This document shows, piece by piece, positions 1 to 8,357 of a DNA stretch of 53,917 bases (position 1 is the first letter of the stretch; each line of letters opens with the position of its first letter). A model generated the notes under the pieces. The model ran no database searches. It was given only the letters and a program-made list of their open reading frames with translations, and had not been told where the DNA came from. The stretch is taken from contig PLJN01000016.1 of assembly GCA_003140235.1 (NCBI GenBank), positions 9,889-63,805 of the forward strand, read 5' to 3'. Source of the DNA: Acidobacteriaceae bacterium. GTDB lineage: Bacteria > Acidobacteriota > Terriglobia > Terriglobales > Acidobacteriaceae. The position numbers were made by a program, and so were the translations under genes.

Positions 1-2
1 AG

Positions 3-587
3 GATGTCCCGGTGCTGGATCGCGCTGACATTCGCCTGAAGGGCGCGCACAACCTGGAAAATGTTTTGGCAGCGGCGTGCGTGGGCATGATTGCCGGGAG
101 CACTGCACAGCAGGTGCGCCAGGCTGTGTCTGAATTCAATGGTGTGGAGCACCGCCTGGAGCCGGTGGCGACCATCAAGGGCGTCGCGTTTTTCAACGAC
201 TCCAAGGCCACCAACGTGGACGCCACCATCAAGGCGCTCGAGTCGTTTCCGGGAAACATCCACATTATTCTGGGCGGCAAAGACAAAGACAGCGACTACT
301 CGCTGCTGAATCCACTGCTGCGTGAGCGCGCCAAACGCGCTTACCTGGTGGGCGATGCCGCGGACAAAATCGGCGGACAGATCAAGGGAGCGACTCCGCT
401 GGTCTATTCCGGCACGCTCGAAAGCGCGGTTCATCAGGCGTTCGATTCGGCTGCGCCGGGTGACGTTGTGCTGCTGGCCCCGGCGTGCGCCAGTTTTGAT
501 CAGTTTGAAAATTACGAGCACCGCGGCCGCGTGTTCAAACAGCTCGTCCATTCTCTTGTTCCGGTCACCTTGGGGGACAGGACATAA
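3..587 (+). CDS. murD: MurD, UDP-N-acetylmuramoyl-alanine--D-glutamate ligase (3' part only)
   Basis: This is the C-terminal part of the cytoplasmic ATP-dependent ligase that adds D-glutamate to UDP-MurNAc-L-Ala in peptidoglycan synthesis. The frame is open to the left window edge, so the gene is cut and the real start lies outside. Visible Mur-ligase landmarks are GAHNLENVLAA near the beginning, the HRLE motif and the NDSKATN motif (about 196-216), then the C-terminal Rossmann-like domain with GGKDK and LLAPACASFDQF. Its stop is immediately followed by the ftsW start, so the two are translated as one unit. Neighbours ftsW, murG and murC confirm the division and cell-wall cluster. Confidence 0.95.
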   Translation, partial: DVPVLDRADIRLKGAHNLENVLAAACVGMIAGSTAQQVRQAVSEFNGVEHRLEPVATIKGVAFFNDSKATNVDATIKALESFPGNIHIILGGKDKDSDYSLLNPLLRERAKRAYLVGDAADKIGGQIKGATPLVYSGTLESAVHQAFDSAAPGDVVLLAPACASFDQFENYEHRGRVFKQLVHSLVPVTLGDRT

Positions 588-1676
588 GTGGCAAAACGCG
601 TTGGCATTGATAAATGGTTGTTTGCCGCCACGCTATTCCTGGTGCTGATCGGTTTGGTCATGGTGTTCAGCGCGTCCGCCATGACGGCCAGCGAGCGCTT
701 CGGCTCACAATATTATTTCCTGTTTCGCCAGCTCGCCTGGGCACTCGCCGGACTCGTCGCCATGGCCGTGACCATGAACGTGGACTACCGTTTCTGGAAA
801 CGCCCGGCAATTGTCTTTACTCTTCTGGGAATCACCACACTGCTTTTGGTGGCCGTGCTGTTTCTCGATCGTTCACACAACACGCACCGCTGGATACGGA
901 TCGCAACATTTTCTATTCAGCCTTCGGAGTTGGCCAAACCGGTGCTGGTGCTTTTTCTGGCTTTTTTTCTGGAAGCCCGCGCCAAGAGCGTTAACGATTG
1001 GCGGCATACGTTGTTGCCGGCCGTTTTCCCCGCGGCGCTGTTCACCGGTTTGATCGTGGCGCAACCCGACCTGGGCACCGCGATGGTGTGCCTGGCGGTC
1101 ACGGCTGTTGTCCTTTATTTGGCCGGTATGCGGCTCAGGTATTTTGCTTATGCCTTAGTACCCATTATTCCGGTGCTCGCATATCTGTTGTCCAAGCCCT
1201 GGCGTTGGGCGCGTATCGTGATCTTTTTTCATCCGGAAAGAGATCCGTTGGGCAGCGGCTTTCATATCACGCAGTCGCTGATCGCAGTGGGCACGGGCGG
1301 CGTTACCGGCCTTGGGTTTATGGAAGGCAAGCAGAAACTTTTCTGGCTGCCCGAGCCGCACACCGACTTTATCTACGCCGTGGCCTCGGAAGAACTGGGG
1401 ATGATTGGCGCCATTGTGATTGCGACTCTGTTTCTGGTTTTTGTCTGGCGGGGTTTCCGTGCTGCCATGCGCGCTCGCGATGCATTCGGTCGCTACCTCG
1501 CCATCGGCATCACCACCATGATTGTGGTGCAGGCCTTCTTCAATATGAGCGTGGTGCTGGCGCTGCTGCCGACGAAAGGAATCCCGCTCCCGTTCATCTC
1601 GTACGGCGGGTCATCGTTGTTCGTGATGCTGGCCAGCGTTGGCGTGCTGCTGAACGTGACTCAGCACGCGGAGTGA
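588..1676 (+). CDS. ftsW: FtsW, SEDS-family peptidoglycan glycosyltransferase
   Basis: A multi-pass inner-membrane protein of 362 aa with about ten hydrophobic segments. It belongs to the SEDS family that polymerises lipid II at the division site together with a class B penicillin-binding protein. The diagnostic periplasmic loop PEPHTDFIYAVASEELG begins at about residue 255, and the C-terminus carries the conserved LPFISYGGSS. The GTG start follows the murD stop with no gap, and GGGGGACAG inside the murD end can serve as ribosome binding site. Position between murD and murG favours FtsW over the elongation paralogue RodA. Length is slightly short for the family but complete. Confidence 0.95.
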   Translation: MAKRVGIDKWLFAATLFLVLIGLVMVFSASAMTASERFGSQYYFLFRQLAWALAGLVAMAVTMNVDYRFWKRPAIVFTLLGITTLLLVAVLFLDRSHNTHRWIRIATFSIQPSELAKPVLVLFLAFFLEARAKSVNDWRHTLLPAVFPAALFTGLIVAQPDLGTAMVCLAVTAVVLYLAGMRLRYFAYALVPIIPVLAYLLSKPWRWARIVIFFHPERDPLGSGFHITQSLIAVGTGGVTGLGFMEGKQKLFWLPEPHTDFIYAVASEELGMIGAIVIATLFLVFVWRGFRAAMRARDAFGRYLAIGITTMIVVQAFFNMSVVLALLPTKGIPLPFISYGGSSLFVMLASVGVLLNVTQHAE

Positions 1677-1687
1677 GGTAAGAGCGG

Positions 1688-2092
1688 TTAGCGATTGGCC
1701 AGGCTTTGGATGTTACCCAGACCGAGCAGCTTTTCATCTGCGGTAACCAGCGTCAATCCAAGTACCTGCGCGGTGGCCGCCAGAAAGCGGTCGGCGGGGT
1801 CGCCGTGCATTTGGAGTTGGTCCGCTGCCAGTACGATTTCATGGGTCACGGCGGCCTCATGGAACCGCGCGATTGCTCGCTGGAGCCATTCATCATGACT
1901 TCCGGGAATTTCCAGGCGGCCTTTACGGGCCAGCACGGTTGCTTCCCAAAGGCTAATAGATGATAACCAGAGCTCATTCTGGACATTCTGGAGTTCATGC
2001 TGGATGCGGCGACCAAGCTTGTGAGGATCAAGCAGGCTCCACAGCCAGATGTGGGTATCAAGGAGAAGCCTCAATCGCGCAAGGCCTCCCAC
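1688..2092 (-). CDS. PIN-domain toxin, VapC-like
   Basis: A 134-aa PIN-domain protein, a family of Mg-dependent ribonucleases that act as toxins in VapBC modules. The first acidic residue lies in LLLDTHIW (D12), followed by ISLWEATVLARKGRLE, then DPADRFLAATA and LVTADEKLL, which supply the remaining acidic pocket. The gene overlaps the end of the upstream antitoxin gene, as expected of a coupled pair. The start is either GTG at 2092, with GGAG-rich sequence upstream, or a TTG that overlaps the antitoxin TGA stop and gives LRLLLDTH as N-terminus. It sits on the opposite strand between ftsW and murG. RNA target is unknown. Confidence 0.88.
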   Translation of the reverse strand: MGGLARLRLLLDTHIWLWSLLDPHKLGRRIQHELQNVQNELWLSSISLWEATVLARKGRLEIPGSHDEWLQRAIARFHEAAVTHEIVLAADQLQMHGDPADRFLAATAQVLGLTLVTADEKLLGLGNIQSLANR

Positions 2093-2319
2093 TCCTCAAG
2101 GTCGATTACCGGGGAAACGATGTCTCCCACAATCTTGCCGGAGCCCTTCATGCATCCCAGCCAGTTTGTGCGGTCTTTGGCTGGCGAAGCGGGAACCACT
2201 TCAGCAATGGGCTTGCCGTAACGGGTCACACGAATGGGCTTTTTCGTCTTGCTTACCTGTTGGAGTATGGCCAAGCACTTGGCTTTGAATTCGGAGATTG
2301 AAATTTCCTGCATGACCAT
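2071..2319 (-). CDS. Phd/YefM-type antitoxin
   Basis: An 82-aa antitoxin partner of the PIN toxin. The N-terminus (ISISEFKAKCLAILQQV, then PIRVTRYGKPIAEVVP) matches the Phd/YefM DNA-binding fold. The C-terminus (WLGCMKGSGKIVGDIVSPV, EEWEAL) matches antitoxins paired with PIN toxins. The proteins presumably form a complex that neutralises the nuclease and represses the operon. Two in-frame ATGs exist, at 2319 and 2313. A promoter whose predicted start point coincides with the 2319 ATG suggests a leaderless message. A palindromic half-site overlaps this start. Confidence 0.88.
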   Translation of the reverse strand: MVMQEISISEFKAKCLAILQQVSKTKKPIRVTRYGKPIAEVVPASPAKDRTNWLGCMKGSGKIVGDIVSPVIDLEEWEALRD

Positions 2320-2351
2320 TAAAGTATACTATGGTCAAATAAAATGGTCAA
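2313..2351 (-). promoter_or_regulatory. Promoter and operator of the VapBC-like pair
   Basis: On the reverse strand a -35 TTGACC (2346-2351) and a -10 TATACT (2323-2328) are separated by exactly 17 bp. The expected start of transcription is at or next to the ATG at 2319, so the message would be leaderless. The half-site TGACCAT/ATGGTCA occurs three times: 2313-2319, 2331-2337 and 2344-2350. The first two form a perfect inverted repeat around the palindrome AGTATACT (2323-2330). This is a typical layout for autorepression by an antitoxin-toxin complex. Binding itself is inferred. Confidence 0.7.
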
Positions 2352-2407
2352 ACATAAAGAGGAACTCGACTGTCGTTTAAACTGGCACTGCGGAGCGTAA
2401 CTCTCTA

Positions 2408-3472
2408 ATGCGAATTCTCATTGCCGGCGGCGGGACGGGTGGACATGTGATTCCAGCGCTGGCCATTGCGCGCGAATTGAAGGCCCAGTATGGCACCGAG
2501 ATTCTTTTCGTGGGCACGGACCGCGGTATTGAGAACCGTTTGGTACCGCAAGCCGGCTTTCAACTTAAGCTTATCAAGGTGGGCGCACTCAAGAACGTGA
2601 GCGTGGCCACCCGTCTGCGGACGCTGGCAGACCTTCCTCTCGCAATTCTTCACGCGCGCAAAATTATTCGCTCATTTGGCCCGCAAGTGGTGGTCGGTGT
2701 GGGCGGATACGCTTCAGGGCCAGCGATGGCCGCAGCCATTCTTGGCCGCATTCCTACTCTCGCCTTCGAATCAAACTATGTTCCCGGATTCGCCAACCGG
2801 ATTGTAGGCCGCCGGGTTTCGGCGGCGGCTGTTCATTTCAAAGAGACCGAACGCTACTTTCGCAACGCGCGGGTCGTCGGCGTACCGTTGCGTCAGGAGT
2901 TTTTTAACATTGCTCCACGTCCGGCCGATGCTCATCCCACGCTGCTGGTTTTTGGAGGCAGCCAGGGAGCGCACGCCATTAATCAAGCGGTGACAGCGGC
3001 GATCACTGAAGTGCAGCGCAGAGTACCTAATCTTCACGTAATCCATCAGCCTGGAGAGCGTGACTATAATGATGTGCAAGCCGCGTACACGCGTGCCGGG
3101 ACATCGGCCGAAGTTTCAGCGTTTATTGAGAACATGCCTCAGGCCTTTGCTCAAGCGGATTTATTGATTTGCCGCGCCGGAGCGAGCACGGTGGCGGAAA
3201 TTACAGCAGCAGGGAAGCCGGCAATTTTCATTCCGTTTCCCCGGGCGGCAGACGACCATCAGCTGCGCAATGCGGAAGCCGTTGCCGCGTCCGGGGCGGC
3301 CAGCGTGATTCCGGAAGCGGAACTCACGCCCCAGCGTCTGGCGCAAGCGATCGTGGAACTGTTTACTGATCGTGAACGCTTGCGGCAAATGTCAGAAAAA
3401 GCTCGGGCGTTGTCACATCCAAACGCAACGAAAGAAGTAGCGGAAATGATCGCGGAACTGGCGGGAGATTGA
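2408..3472 (+). CDS. murG: MurG, lipid II-forming N-acetylglucosaminyltransferase
   Basis: The 354-aa enzyme transfers GlcNAc from UDP-GlcNAc to lipid I at the cytoplasmic face of the inner membrane, making lipid II for FtsW and the penicillin-binding proteins. The N-terminal glycine-rich motif GGGTGGHVIPA begins at residue 7. VGVGGYASGPA, FGGSQGAHAIN and the C-terminal RAGASTVAEITAAGKPAIFIPFP donor-binding segment are all present. The length is normal. An 88-bp gap holding the toxin-antitoxin promoter separates it from that cassette, which interrupts the ftsW-murG junction. MurC follows after about 20 bp. Confidence 0.96.
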   Translation: MRILIAGGGTGGHVIPALAIARELKAQYGTEILFVGTDRGIENRLVPQAGFQLKLIKVGALKNVSVATRLRTLADLPLAILHARKIIRSFGPQVVVGVGGYASGPAMAAAILGRIPTLAFESNYVPGFANRIVGRRVSAAAVHFKETERYFRNARVVGVPLRQEFFNIAPRPADAHPTLLVFGGSQGAHAINQAVTAAITEVQRRVPNLHVIHQPGERDYNDVQAAYTRAGTSAEVSAFIENMPQAFAQADLLICRAGASTVAEITAAGKPAIFIPFPRAADDHQLRNAEAVAASGAASVIPEAELTPQRLAQAIVELFTDRERLRQMSEKARALSHPNATKEVAEMIAELAGD

Positions 3473-3492
3473 TTCCGAATTAATCAGAAAAC

Positions 3493-4881
3493 ATGTTTGC
3501 CAAAATACAGAGAATCCATTTCGTGGGAGTCGGTGGCATCGGGATGAGCGGTATCGCCGAGGTCCTGCTCACGCTGGGCTATAAAGTATCCGGCTCTGAC
3601 CTGAAGCACTCCGCCGTCACGGAGCGACTGGCCGGTCTGGGCGCCATTACTTTTGCCGGACATCGCGCCGAGAATGTTACCGGCGCGGAAGTCGTGGTGA
3701 CGAGTTCCGCCATTGCCCGCGACAATCCTGAGGTCACAGCCGCGCGCGCGCAACACATTCCAGTGATCCAGCGCGCGGAGATGCTGGCCGAACTCATGCG
3801 CTTGAAGTACGGCATCGCCATTGCGGGAATGCACGGCAAGACCACGACGACCAGCATGGTTGCAGCAGTGCTGGCGGCCGGCGGGCTTGATCCCACGGTC
3901 GTCGTCGGAGGACGCGTGGACGCCCTGGGCTCCAACGCGCGTCTCGGTAAATCGCAATACCTGGTCGCGGAGGCCGACGAGAGTGATCGCTCGTTCCTCA
4001 AACTGTCTCCGATTCTGGCCGTGGTGACCAACATTGATCGCGAGCACATGGACTGCTACCGCGACATGCCGGACGTGGAGCAGGCGTTTGTGGATTTTAT
4101 GGACCGCATCCCCTTTTACGGAATGCTGGTCTTGTGTAATGACGATGACCAGCTGCGCAATCTCGTGCCGCGACTCGCGCGCCGCACTGTGACCTACGGT
4201 GTGCGCCAGGATTCGGACTTCCGCATCGTCAACAGTCAAATTGAATGCACCAGCGCTAACCGCCATTACTCGCATTTTGGCGTGGAGTACAAGGGGAAAT
4301 CCCTGGGCGATTTTCATCTGCAGGTCCCCGGGAACCACAACGTGTTGAACGCGACCGCTGCCGTCGCCGTGGGCGTGGGGTTGGACATACCGCCGGACAG
4401 AGTCCGAGAAGGTCTCGAAAAATTCAGCGGTGTCGATCGTCGCTTTCAACTCAAAGGCACGGCGAGCGGCGTGAGTGTGATTGACGACTACGGCCATCAT
4501 CCCACGGAAATTCGCGCAACTCTGGCTGCCGCGCGGCAGTGCGGATTCAAACGCGTCCACGTGATTTTCCAGCCGCATCGCTACACGCGCACCCGCGACC
4601 TGTTAGACGAATTCGGCGGCGCGTTCGCAGACGCTGATACCGTCTGCGTGCTCGATATCTATGCCGCCAGCGAACCGCCTATCCCGAACATCACAGCAGA
4701 GCGCGTGGTTTCCGCTATTCAACATCTCGGAAACAAAGAAGCGCACTATGCCCCTTCCTTTGACGACGCGATACGCCAGGTAGTCGCCAAAGCCCAGAGT
4801 GGAGATATGGTGATCACGCTCGGCGCAGGCAGCGTCTCGCAGTTAGGCCCGCAGATTTTGGAACAGCTGGCCGCCCGCTAG
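3493..4881 (+). CDS. murC: MurC, UDP-N-acetylmuramate--L-alanine ligase
   Basis: A 462-aa cytoplasmic Mur ligase that adds the first L-alanine to UDP-MurNAc with ATP. It shows the N-terminal Rossmann motif HFVGVGGIGMSGIAEVL, the P-loop GMHGKTTTTS at about residue 112, EADESDRSFL, the GVDRRFQ motif and the DDYGHHPTEI motif. The gene closes the visible cluster. Its last 4 bp overlap the convergent M20 hydrolase, so the usual downstream division genes (ftsQ, ftsA, ftsZ) are not adjacent here. Confidence 0.96.
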   Translation: MFAKIQRIHFVGVGGIGMSGIAEVLLTLGYKVSGSDLKHSAVTERLAGLGAITFAGHRAENVTGAEVVVTSSAIARDNPEVTAARAQHIPVIQRAEMLAELMRLKYGIAIAGMHGKTTTTSMVAAVLAAGGLDPTVVVGGRVDALGSNARLGKSQYLVAEADESDRSFLKLSPILAVVTNIDREHMDCYRDMPDVEQAFVDFMDRIPFYGMLVLCNDDDQLRNLVPRLARRTVTYGVRQDSDFRIVNSQIECTSANRHYSHFGVEYKGKSLGDFHLQVPGNHNVLNATAAVAVGVGLDIPPDRVREGLEKFSGVDRRFQLKGTASGVSVIDDYGHHPTEIRATLAAARQCGFKRVHVIFQPHRYTRTRDLLDEFGGAFADADTVCVLDIYAASEPPIPNITAERVVSAIQHLGNKEAHYAPSFDDAIRQVVAKAQSGDMVITLGAGSVSQLGPQILEQLAAR

Positions 4882-6158
4882 GGCAATTCATCCAACTTCA
4901 GCAGCGCTTGCAGCAGGACATTTGCGCCGTTCTCAATGTCCTCCGGGCGGGAGAACTCCTTGGGTGAATGGCTGATTCCGGCGATGCTGGGAATAAAGAT
5001 CATGCCCACCGGGCCGATTTCCGCAATTTCCTGGGCATCATGACCAGCGCCGCTGGGCAGCACTTTCGTGGTCAGACCCAATTCTTTGGCGGTGTCGTCA
5101 ATGAGTTTTTGGAAACGCTTGTCGGTCAGTGCCGGGTGGATCAGAGTGGGATCGCTGAAGCTGAAGTGCGTGTCGTTGAGCTGGCCAATCATCGCGGCTT
5201 CCGCGCGGATTCGGTTAAACATGGCAAGAATCTTGATTTCATCCAGATCGCGCAGTTCCAGGCCCAGCGTGACCTTTCCGGGAATCACGTTGTACGCTCC
5301 GGGCTGGGCCTTGAGCCAGCCCACCGTGCCAACCTGCCGTCCATCGATGCTGGTAACGATCTGGTTCACACGCTCAACAAATCTGGCTGCGGAAAGCATC
5401 GCATCATGACGCTGGTCCATGGGAGTTGTGCCGGCGTGGTTGGCAAAGCCTTCAATGGTGACTTCGGAGTGAAGGATACCGACAATCCCTTCGACGACTC
5501 CGATATTAATCTTGCTTTTCTCCAGCGTGCCGCCTTGCTCGATGTGTAGTTCAAGGTATCCGGCAATGCTTCCAGGCGGGCGCTGCACTTGTGCGAGCAA
5601 CGCCAGGTCTCCGCCGATGAAGCGTGTGCCGTCGCGTATGGTCTTCCCACTTTGGGAAACGGAGTTGAGCAGTTTGTCATCGAGTCCGCCGCCGATAGCG
5701 TGGCTGCCCACGGTGCCGCCTTCCTCATTTTGAAAGATGACGACCTGCACCGGATGTCGCAGAGTCACGTGGCGTTCCGCCAGCATCTGGGCCACTTCGA
5801 TGGCGGAGAGTGAGCCGGTGGTGCCGTCATAGTTGCCGCCTTCGGGAACGGAATCAATGTGCGAACCAATCAGCAGCGGCTTCAGCGAAGGATCGTTGCC
5901 CGCGCGTGAGCCAACAATGTTCCCGACAGCGTCAACCGTGACCTCAAGTTGCGCTTCGCGCATCAGGCCCATCACATACTGGCGTCCCGCAAGGTCAGCG
6001 TCACTGTAGGCAACTCGGCTCACGCCGCCCTGAGGGTTCTTTCCGAACTGGGAGAGCGCCTGCAAATGCTGGCTGATGCGCTGTCCTTGTACGCGTAAGT
6101 CGCGAGGAGGCGCTGGTAGAGTTAACGTCAGAACGACGAGGAACGCAAAGCGAATCAT
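4878..6158 (-). CDS. Exported M20-family amidohydrolase (allantoate/N-carbamoyl-amino-acid hydrolase type)
   Basis: A 426-aa dinuclear-metal hydrolase of the M20 group that includes allantoate amidohydrolase and N-carbamoyl-L-amino-acid hydrolase. Metal-ligand motifs are GSHIDSVPEGGNYDG (H100, D111), NEEGGTVGS, the ELHIEQG histidine and the late HDAQ/ISHSPKEF segment. The ATG at 6158 is preferred over an upstream TTG at 6200 because it gives a clean signal-like N-terminus (MIRFAFLVVLTLTLPAPP), suggesting export. The exact substrate cannot be read from sequence. It converges on murC and is transcribed away from the metal-sensor gene. Confidence 0.85.
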   Translation of the reverse strand: MIRFAFLVVLTLTLPAPPRDLRVQGQRISQHLQALSQFGKNPQGGVSRVAYSDADLAGRQYVMGLMREAQLEVTVDAVGNIVGSRAGNDPSLKPLLIGSHIDSVPEGGNYDGTTGSLSAIEVAQMLAERHVTLRHPVQVVIFQNEEGGTVGSHAIGGGLDDKLLNSVSQSGKTIRDGTRFIGGDLALLAQVQRPPGSIAGYLELHIEQGGTLEKSKINIGVVEGIVGILHSEVTIEGFANHAGTTPMDQRHDAMLSAARFVERVNQIVTSIDGRQVGTVGWLKAQPGAYNVIPGKVTLGLELRDLDEIKILAMFNRIRAEAAMIGQLNDTHFSFSDPTLIHPALTDKRFQKLIDDTAKELGLTTKVLPSGAGHDAQEIAEIGPVGMIFIPSIAGISHSPKEFSRPEDIENGANVLLQALLKLDELP

Positions 6159-6226
6159 GGCGCAAAGGATAGCAGACTCAATCACGGCCAGGGCAGCCAA
6201 ACCTAGACTGCTACGAGTATAGGTTC

Positions 6227-6505
6227 TTATTTAAGGTATCTGCGCAAAACCTCAACCAGTTGGTCGGCTGCCTTGGCCTCGGAAGAGTTGGCCTTGGCAT
6301 TGCGGCTGAGCACGTGTCCCTTGATTTCGCCTTCCATGATTTCAGCCATGAGGCCATTGATGGCCCCTCGGCATGCGGCCACTTGCTGCAGTACCGTGGC
6401 GCAATCCCGGTCCTGCTGCACGGCGTCCTTGATGCCATCGAGCTGACCCTGGATGCGATTGATGCGCGAAATCAGTTCTTTCTGGGCTCCGGTAATGTGA
6501 CTCAA
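6227..6505 (-). CDS. CsoR/RcnR/FrmR-family metal-sensing repressor
   Basis: A 92-aa all-helical repressor with the family core RINRIQGQLDGIKDAV, DRDCATVLQQVAACRGAINGLMAEIMEG. Ligand positions are Ser2, His3, Cys35 and His64, the set that binds nickel in RcnR. Position 60, usually His, is Glu. This leans to a Ni/Co-type sensor rather than copper CsoR, which would need a Cys near the end of helix 2. The TTG start is supported by GGGGAGG about 8 nt upstream and gives MSH, as in RcnR. A perfect inverted repeat lies in the divergent region towards the porin gene, which may be a target. Confidence 0.85.
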   Translation of the reverse strand: MSHITGAQKELISRINRIQGQLDGIKDAVQQDRDCATVLQQVAACRGAINGLMAEIMEGEIKGHVLSRNAKANSSEAKAADQLVEVLRRYLK

Positions 6506-6550
6506 CGGTGGTCCTCCCCTGCGTCCGGCTTAATTAACAGAAATATAACA

Positions 6551-6568
6551 TATACTGAGCACAGTATA
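6551..6568. promoter_or_regulatory. Inverted repeat in the divergent csoR-like/porin promoter region
   Basis: TATACTG (6551-6557) and CAGTATA (6562-6568) form a perfect 7-bp inverted repeat with a 4-bp spacer. The arms contain TATACT on one strand and its mirror on the other, so the site overlaps likely -10 elements of both divergent genes. It is the best candidate operator for the metal sensor at 6227-6505. It lacks the G-tract typical of RcnR sites, so this is inference. Confidence 0.55.
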
Positions 6569-6611
6569 GTATAAGATATCTTGATGTGGCAGGTACTTTG
6601 GGAGGGCATGG

Positions 6612-8096
6612 TTGGTGCGCGTGCTTCTGACATTCCTACTTGCAGCCCTGGCTCCAGTGGCCTGCGGGCAAGCCGTGTCCGGCAATCCACCGTTGACCAT
6701 CGCTCGCGCCCCGGACTCTGAACTTCTAGTAGTTACGGAAACTTCGCAAACGCAAAAACCCGATAGCGGCCCGCCCGCCGACAAGCCCGACACAAACAGT
6801 GATACAAACGGATCGCCCACAACAGTTCCCCATTCCGATCACTGGCCATTTTGGATCTCGGGGCAGGGAAACATCATTTTCCAGGCACATCCGAATTTTC
6901 ATGCTCTCTATTCCGGGCCCAACAGCCTGAGCAACGTTGGTGAGTATAAGACATCGCTGCTGGGAACGGTGTTTCTCGGCCTGCAGGTGCCGCACACGCA
7001 CAAGTACACGGAATTTCTGTTGGACTTTGAGAGCGCCGGAGGACGCGGCCTCAGCCAGGCGCTGGGACTGGGGGGTATTACCAACCTTGATGTTGTCCGC
7101 AATACGACCCTGTCAACGGTGCCTTATGTCTCCCGAGTGGAGTTGCACCAGATCATTCCGCTGAGCCAACAAACAGTCCCGGCAACCCGCGGGCCGCTGA
7201 GTCTGGCGACGGAAGTGCCGGTCCGTCGTCTCGATATCCGCGTCGGCAAAATGAGCGTGCCCGACTCGTTCGATTTGAACTCGGTCGGCAGTGACAGTCA
7301 TCTCCAGTTTACGAACTGGGCCATCGACCAGAACGGAGCCTATGACTACGCCGCAGATACACGCGGCTATAGCTTCGGCGCAATCATCGAGTACCAGGAC
7401 CGAATCTGGGCGGCGCGCTATGGAGTGATGCTGATGCCCACAGTCGCCAACGGCATTAATCTCGATTGGAACCTTCATCGCGCGCGCGGTGAGAACATGG
7501 AATTCGAGTTGCGAAAAGGATTCTGGTGGAAGAAGCCGGGCGCAATCCGCATTCTCAGTTACGTGAACCATGCGCACATGGGCAATTACCGCGAGGCGGT
7601 CAATGCTTTTGTTGCCGGACAGGACTCTGTGCCCGACATCGTCAAGCACGAACACTTCGGCGCGGTTAAATATGGTTTTGGATTCAATACCGAACAGCAG
7701 ATCACCGGCAATCTGCGCGCCTTCGCGCGTTTTGGATGGAACGAAGGGCAGCAGGAATCATTTGCGTACACGGAAGTAGACCAGACCATCACCGTGGGCG
7801 GTGATTATGGCGGCCGTCGCTGGGGACGGAAGTTCGATAAAGTCGGCGTGGCGTTCGTCAGCAACGCCATCAAGAAAGACCACCAGCTCTATTTGAAAGA
7901 CGGCGGCCAGGGCTTCCTGCTGGGCGACGGAAATCTGAACTATGGCCGGGAAAACATCCTGGAGACGTATTACAACCTTCACGCATGGCGCGGCCTGTTC
8001 TATGCGCTGGGGGGCTCCTACATCGTGAACCCCGGATACAACCGTGATCGTGGACCGGTGATTGTGCCCTCGGTGCGCATGCACATGGACTTTTGA
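6612..8096 (+). CDS. OprB-like outer-membrane porin
   Basis: A 494-aa exported protein with a signal peptide (MVRVLLTFLLAALAPVACGQA), a short proline/aspartate-rich linker, and a long beta-strand-rich body. Segments such as DIRVGKMSVPDSFDLNSVGSDSHLQFTNW and YDYAADTRGYSFGAIIEYQ resemble the carbohydrate-selective porin family. The last residues (VRMHMDF) end in an aromatic, as do outer-membrane barrels. The TTG start at 6612 (GTG at 6615 is possible) is supported by GGGAGG six bases upstream; the ATG at 6608 is out of frame. Substrate is unknown. The divergent metal sensor raises the possibility of metal or metal-chelate uptake. Confidence 0.75.
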   Translation: MVRVLLTFLLAALAPVACGQAVSGNPPLTIARAPDSELLVVTETSQTQKPDSGPPADKPDTNSDTNGSPTTVPHSDHWPFWISGQGNIIFQAHPNFHALYSGPNSLSNVGEYKTSLLGTVFLGLQVPHTHKYTEFLLDFESAGGRGLSQALGLGGITNLDVVRNTTLSTVPYVSRVELHQIIPLSQQTVPATRGPLSLATEVPVRRLDIRVGKMSVPDSFDLNSVGSDSHLQFTNWAIDQNGAYDYAADTRGYSFGAIIEYQDRIWAARYGVMLMPTVANGINLDWNLHRARGENMEFELRKGFWWKKPGAIRILSYVNHAHMGNYREAVNAFVAGQDSVPDIVKHEHFGAVKYGFGFNTEQQITGNLRAFARFGWNEGQQESFAYTEVDQTITVGGDYGGRRWGRKFDKVGVAFVSNAIKKDHQLYLKDGGQGFLLGDGNLNYGRENILETYYNLHAWRGLFYALGGSYIVNPGYNRDRGPVIVPSVRMHMDF

Positions 8097-8182
8097 GCGA
8101 TTCGGTGTGCAATAAGACTCGCATCGAGGTGTTCTCGCGCCAAGAAACCAGCGAATGCGGTAAAATGAATTTGCCCACCTGT

Positions 8183-8259
8183 AGGCGCGTAGCTCAGTTG
8201 GTTAGAGCGCTACCTTGACACGGTAGAGGTCAGGAGTTCGAGTCTCCTCGTGCCTACCA
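8183..8259 (+). tRNA. tRNA-Val (anticodon GAC)
   Basis: A full cloverleaf is visible. The acceptor AGGCGCG pairs with CGTGCCT with one G-T wobble. The D arm is GCTC-loop-GAGC, the anticodon stem CTACC/GGTAG encloses the loop TTGACAC with anticodon GAC, and the T arm is AGGAG-TTCGAGT-CTCCT. The terminal CCA is encoded, and a T-rich run follows. Sequences resembling its last 20 bases recur at 16257-16276 and 17927-17946. Confidence 0.97.
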
Positions 8260-8357
8260 TTTTTCCTTGGACTTACGGACGGGTAATTCCTTACAGTGTA
8301 CCCGCAATTATCATTTGAGCAACCTCTAAAACAGCAAGAGGAAATGCCGTAACCTTA

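Noticed and set aside
3484-4578. Long reverse-strand open frame opposite murC
   Set aside because: It lies entirely within murC, has a His/Arg/Gly-rich composition typical of a GC-rich shadow frame, and has no family features.
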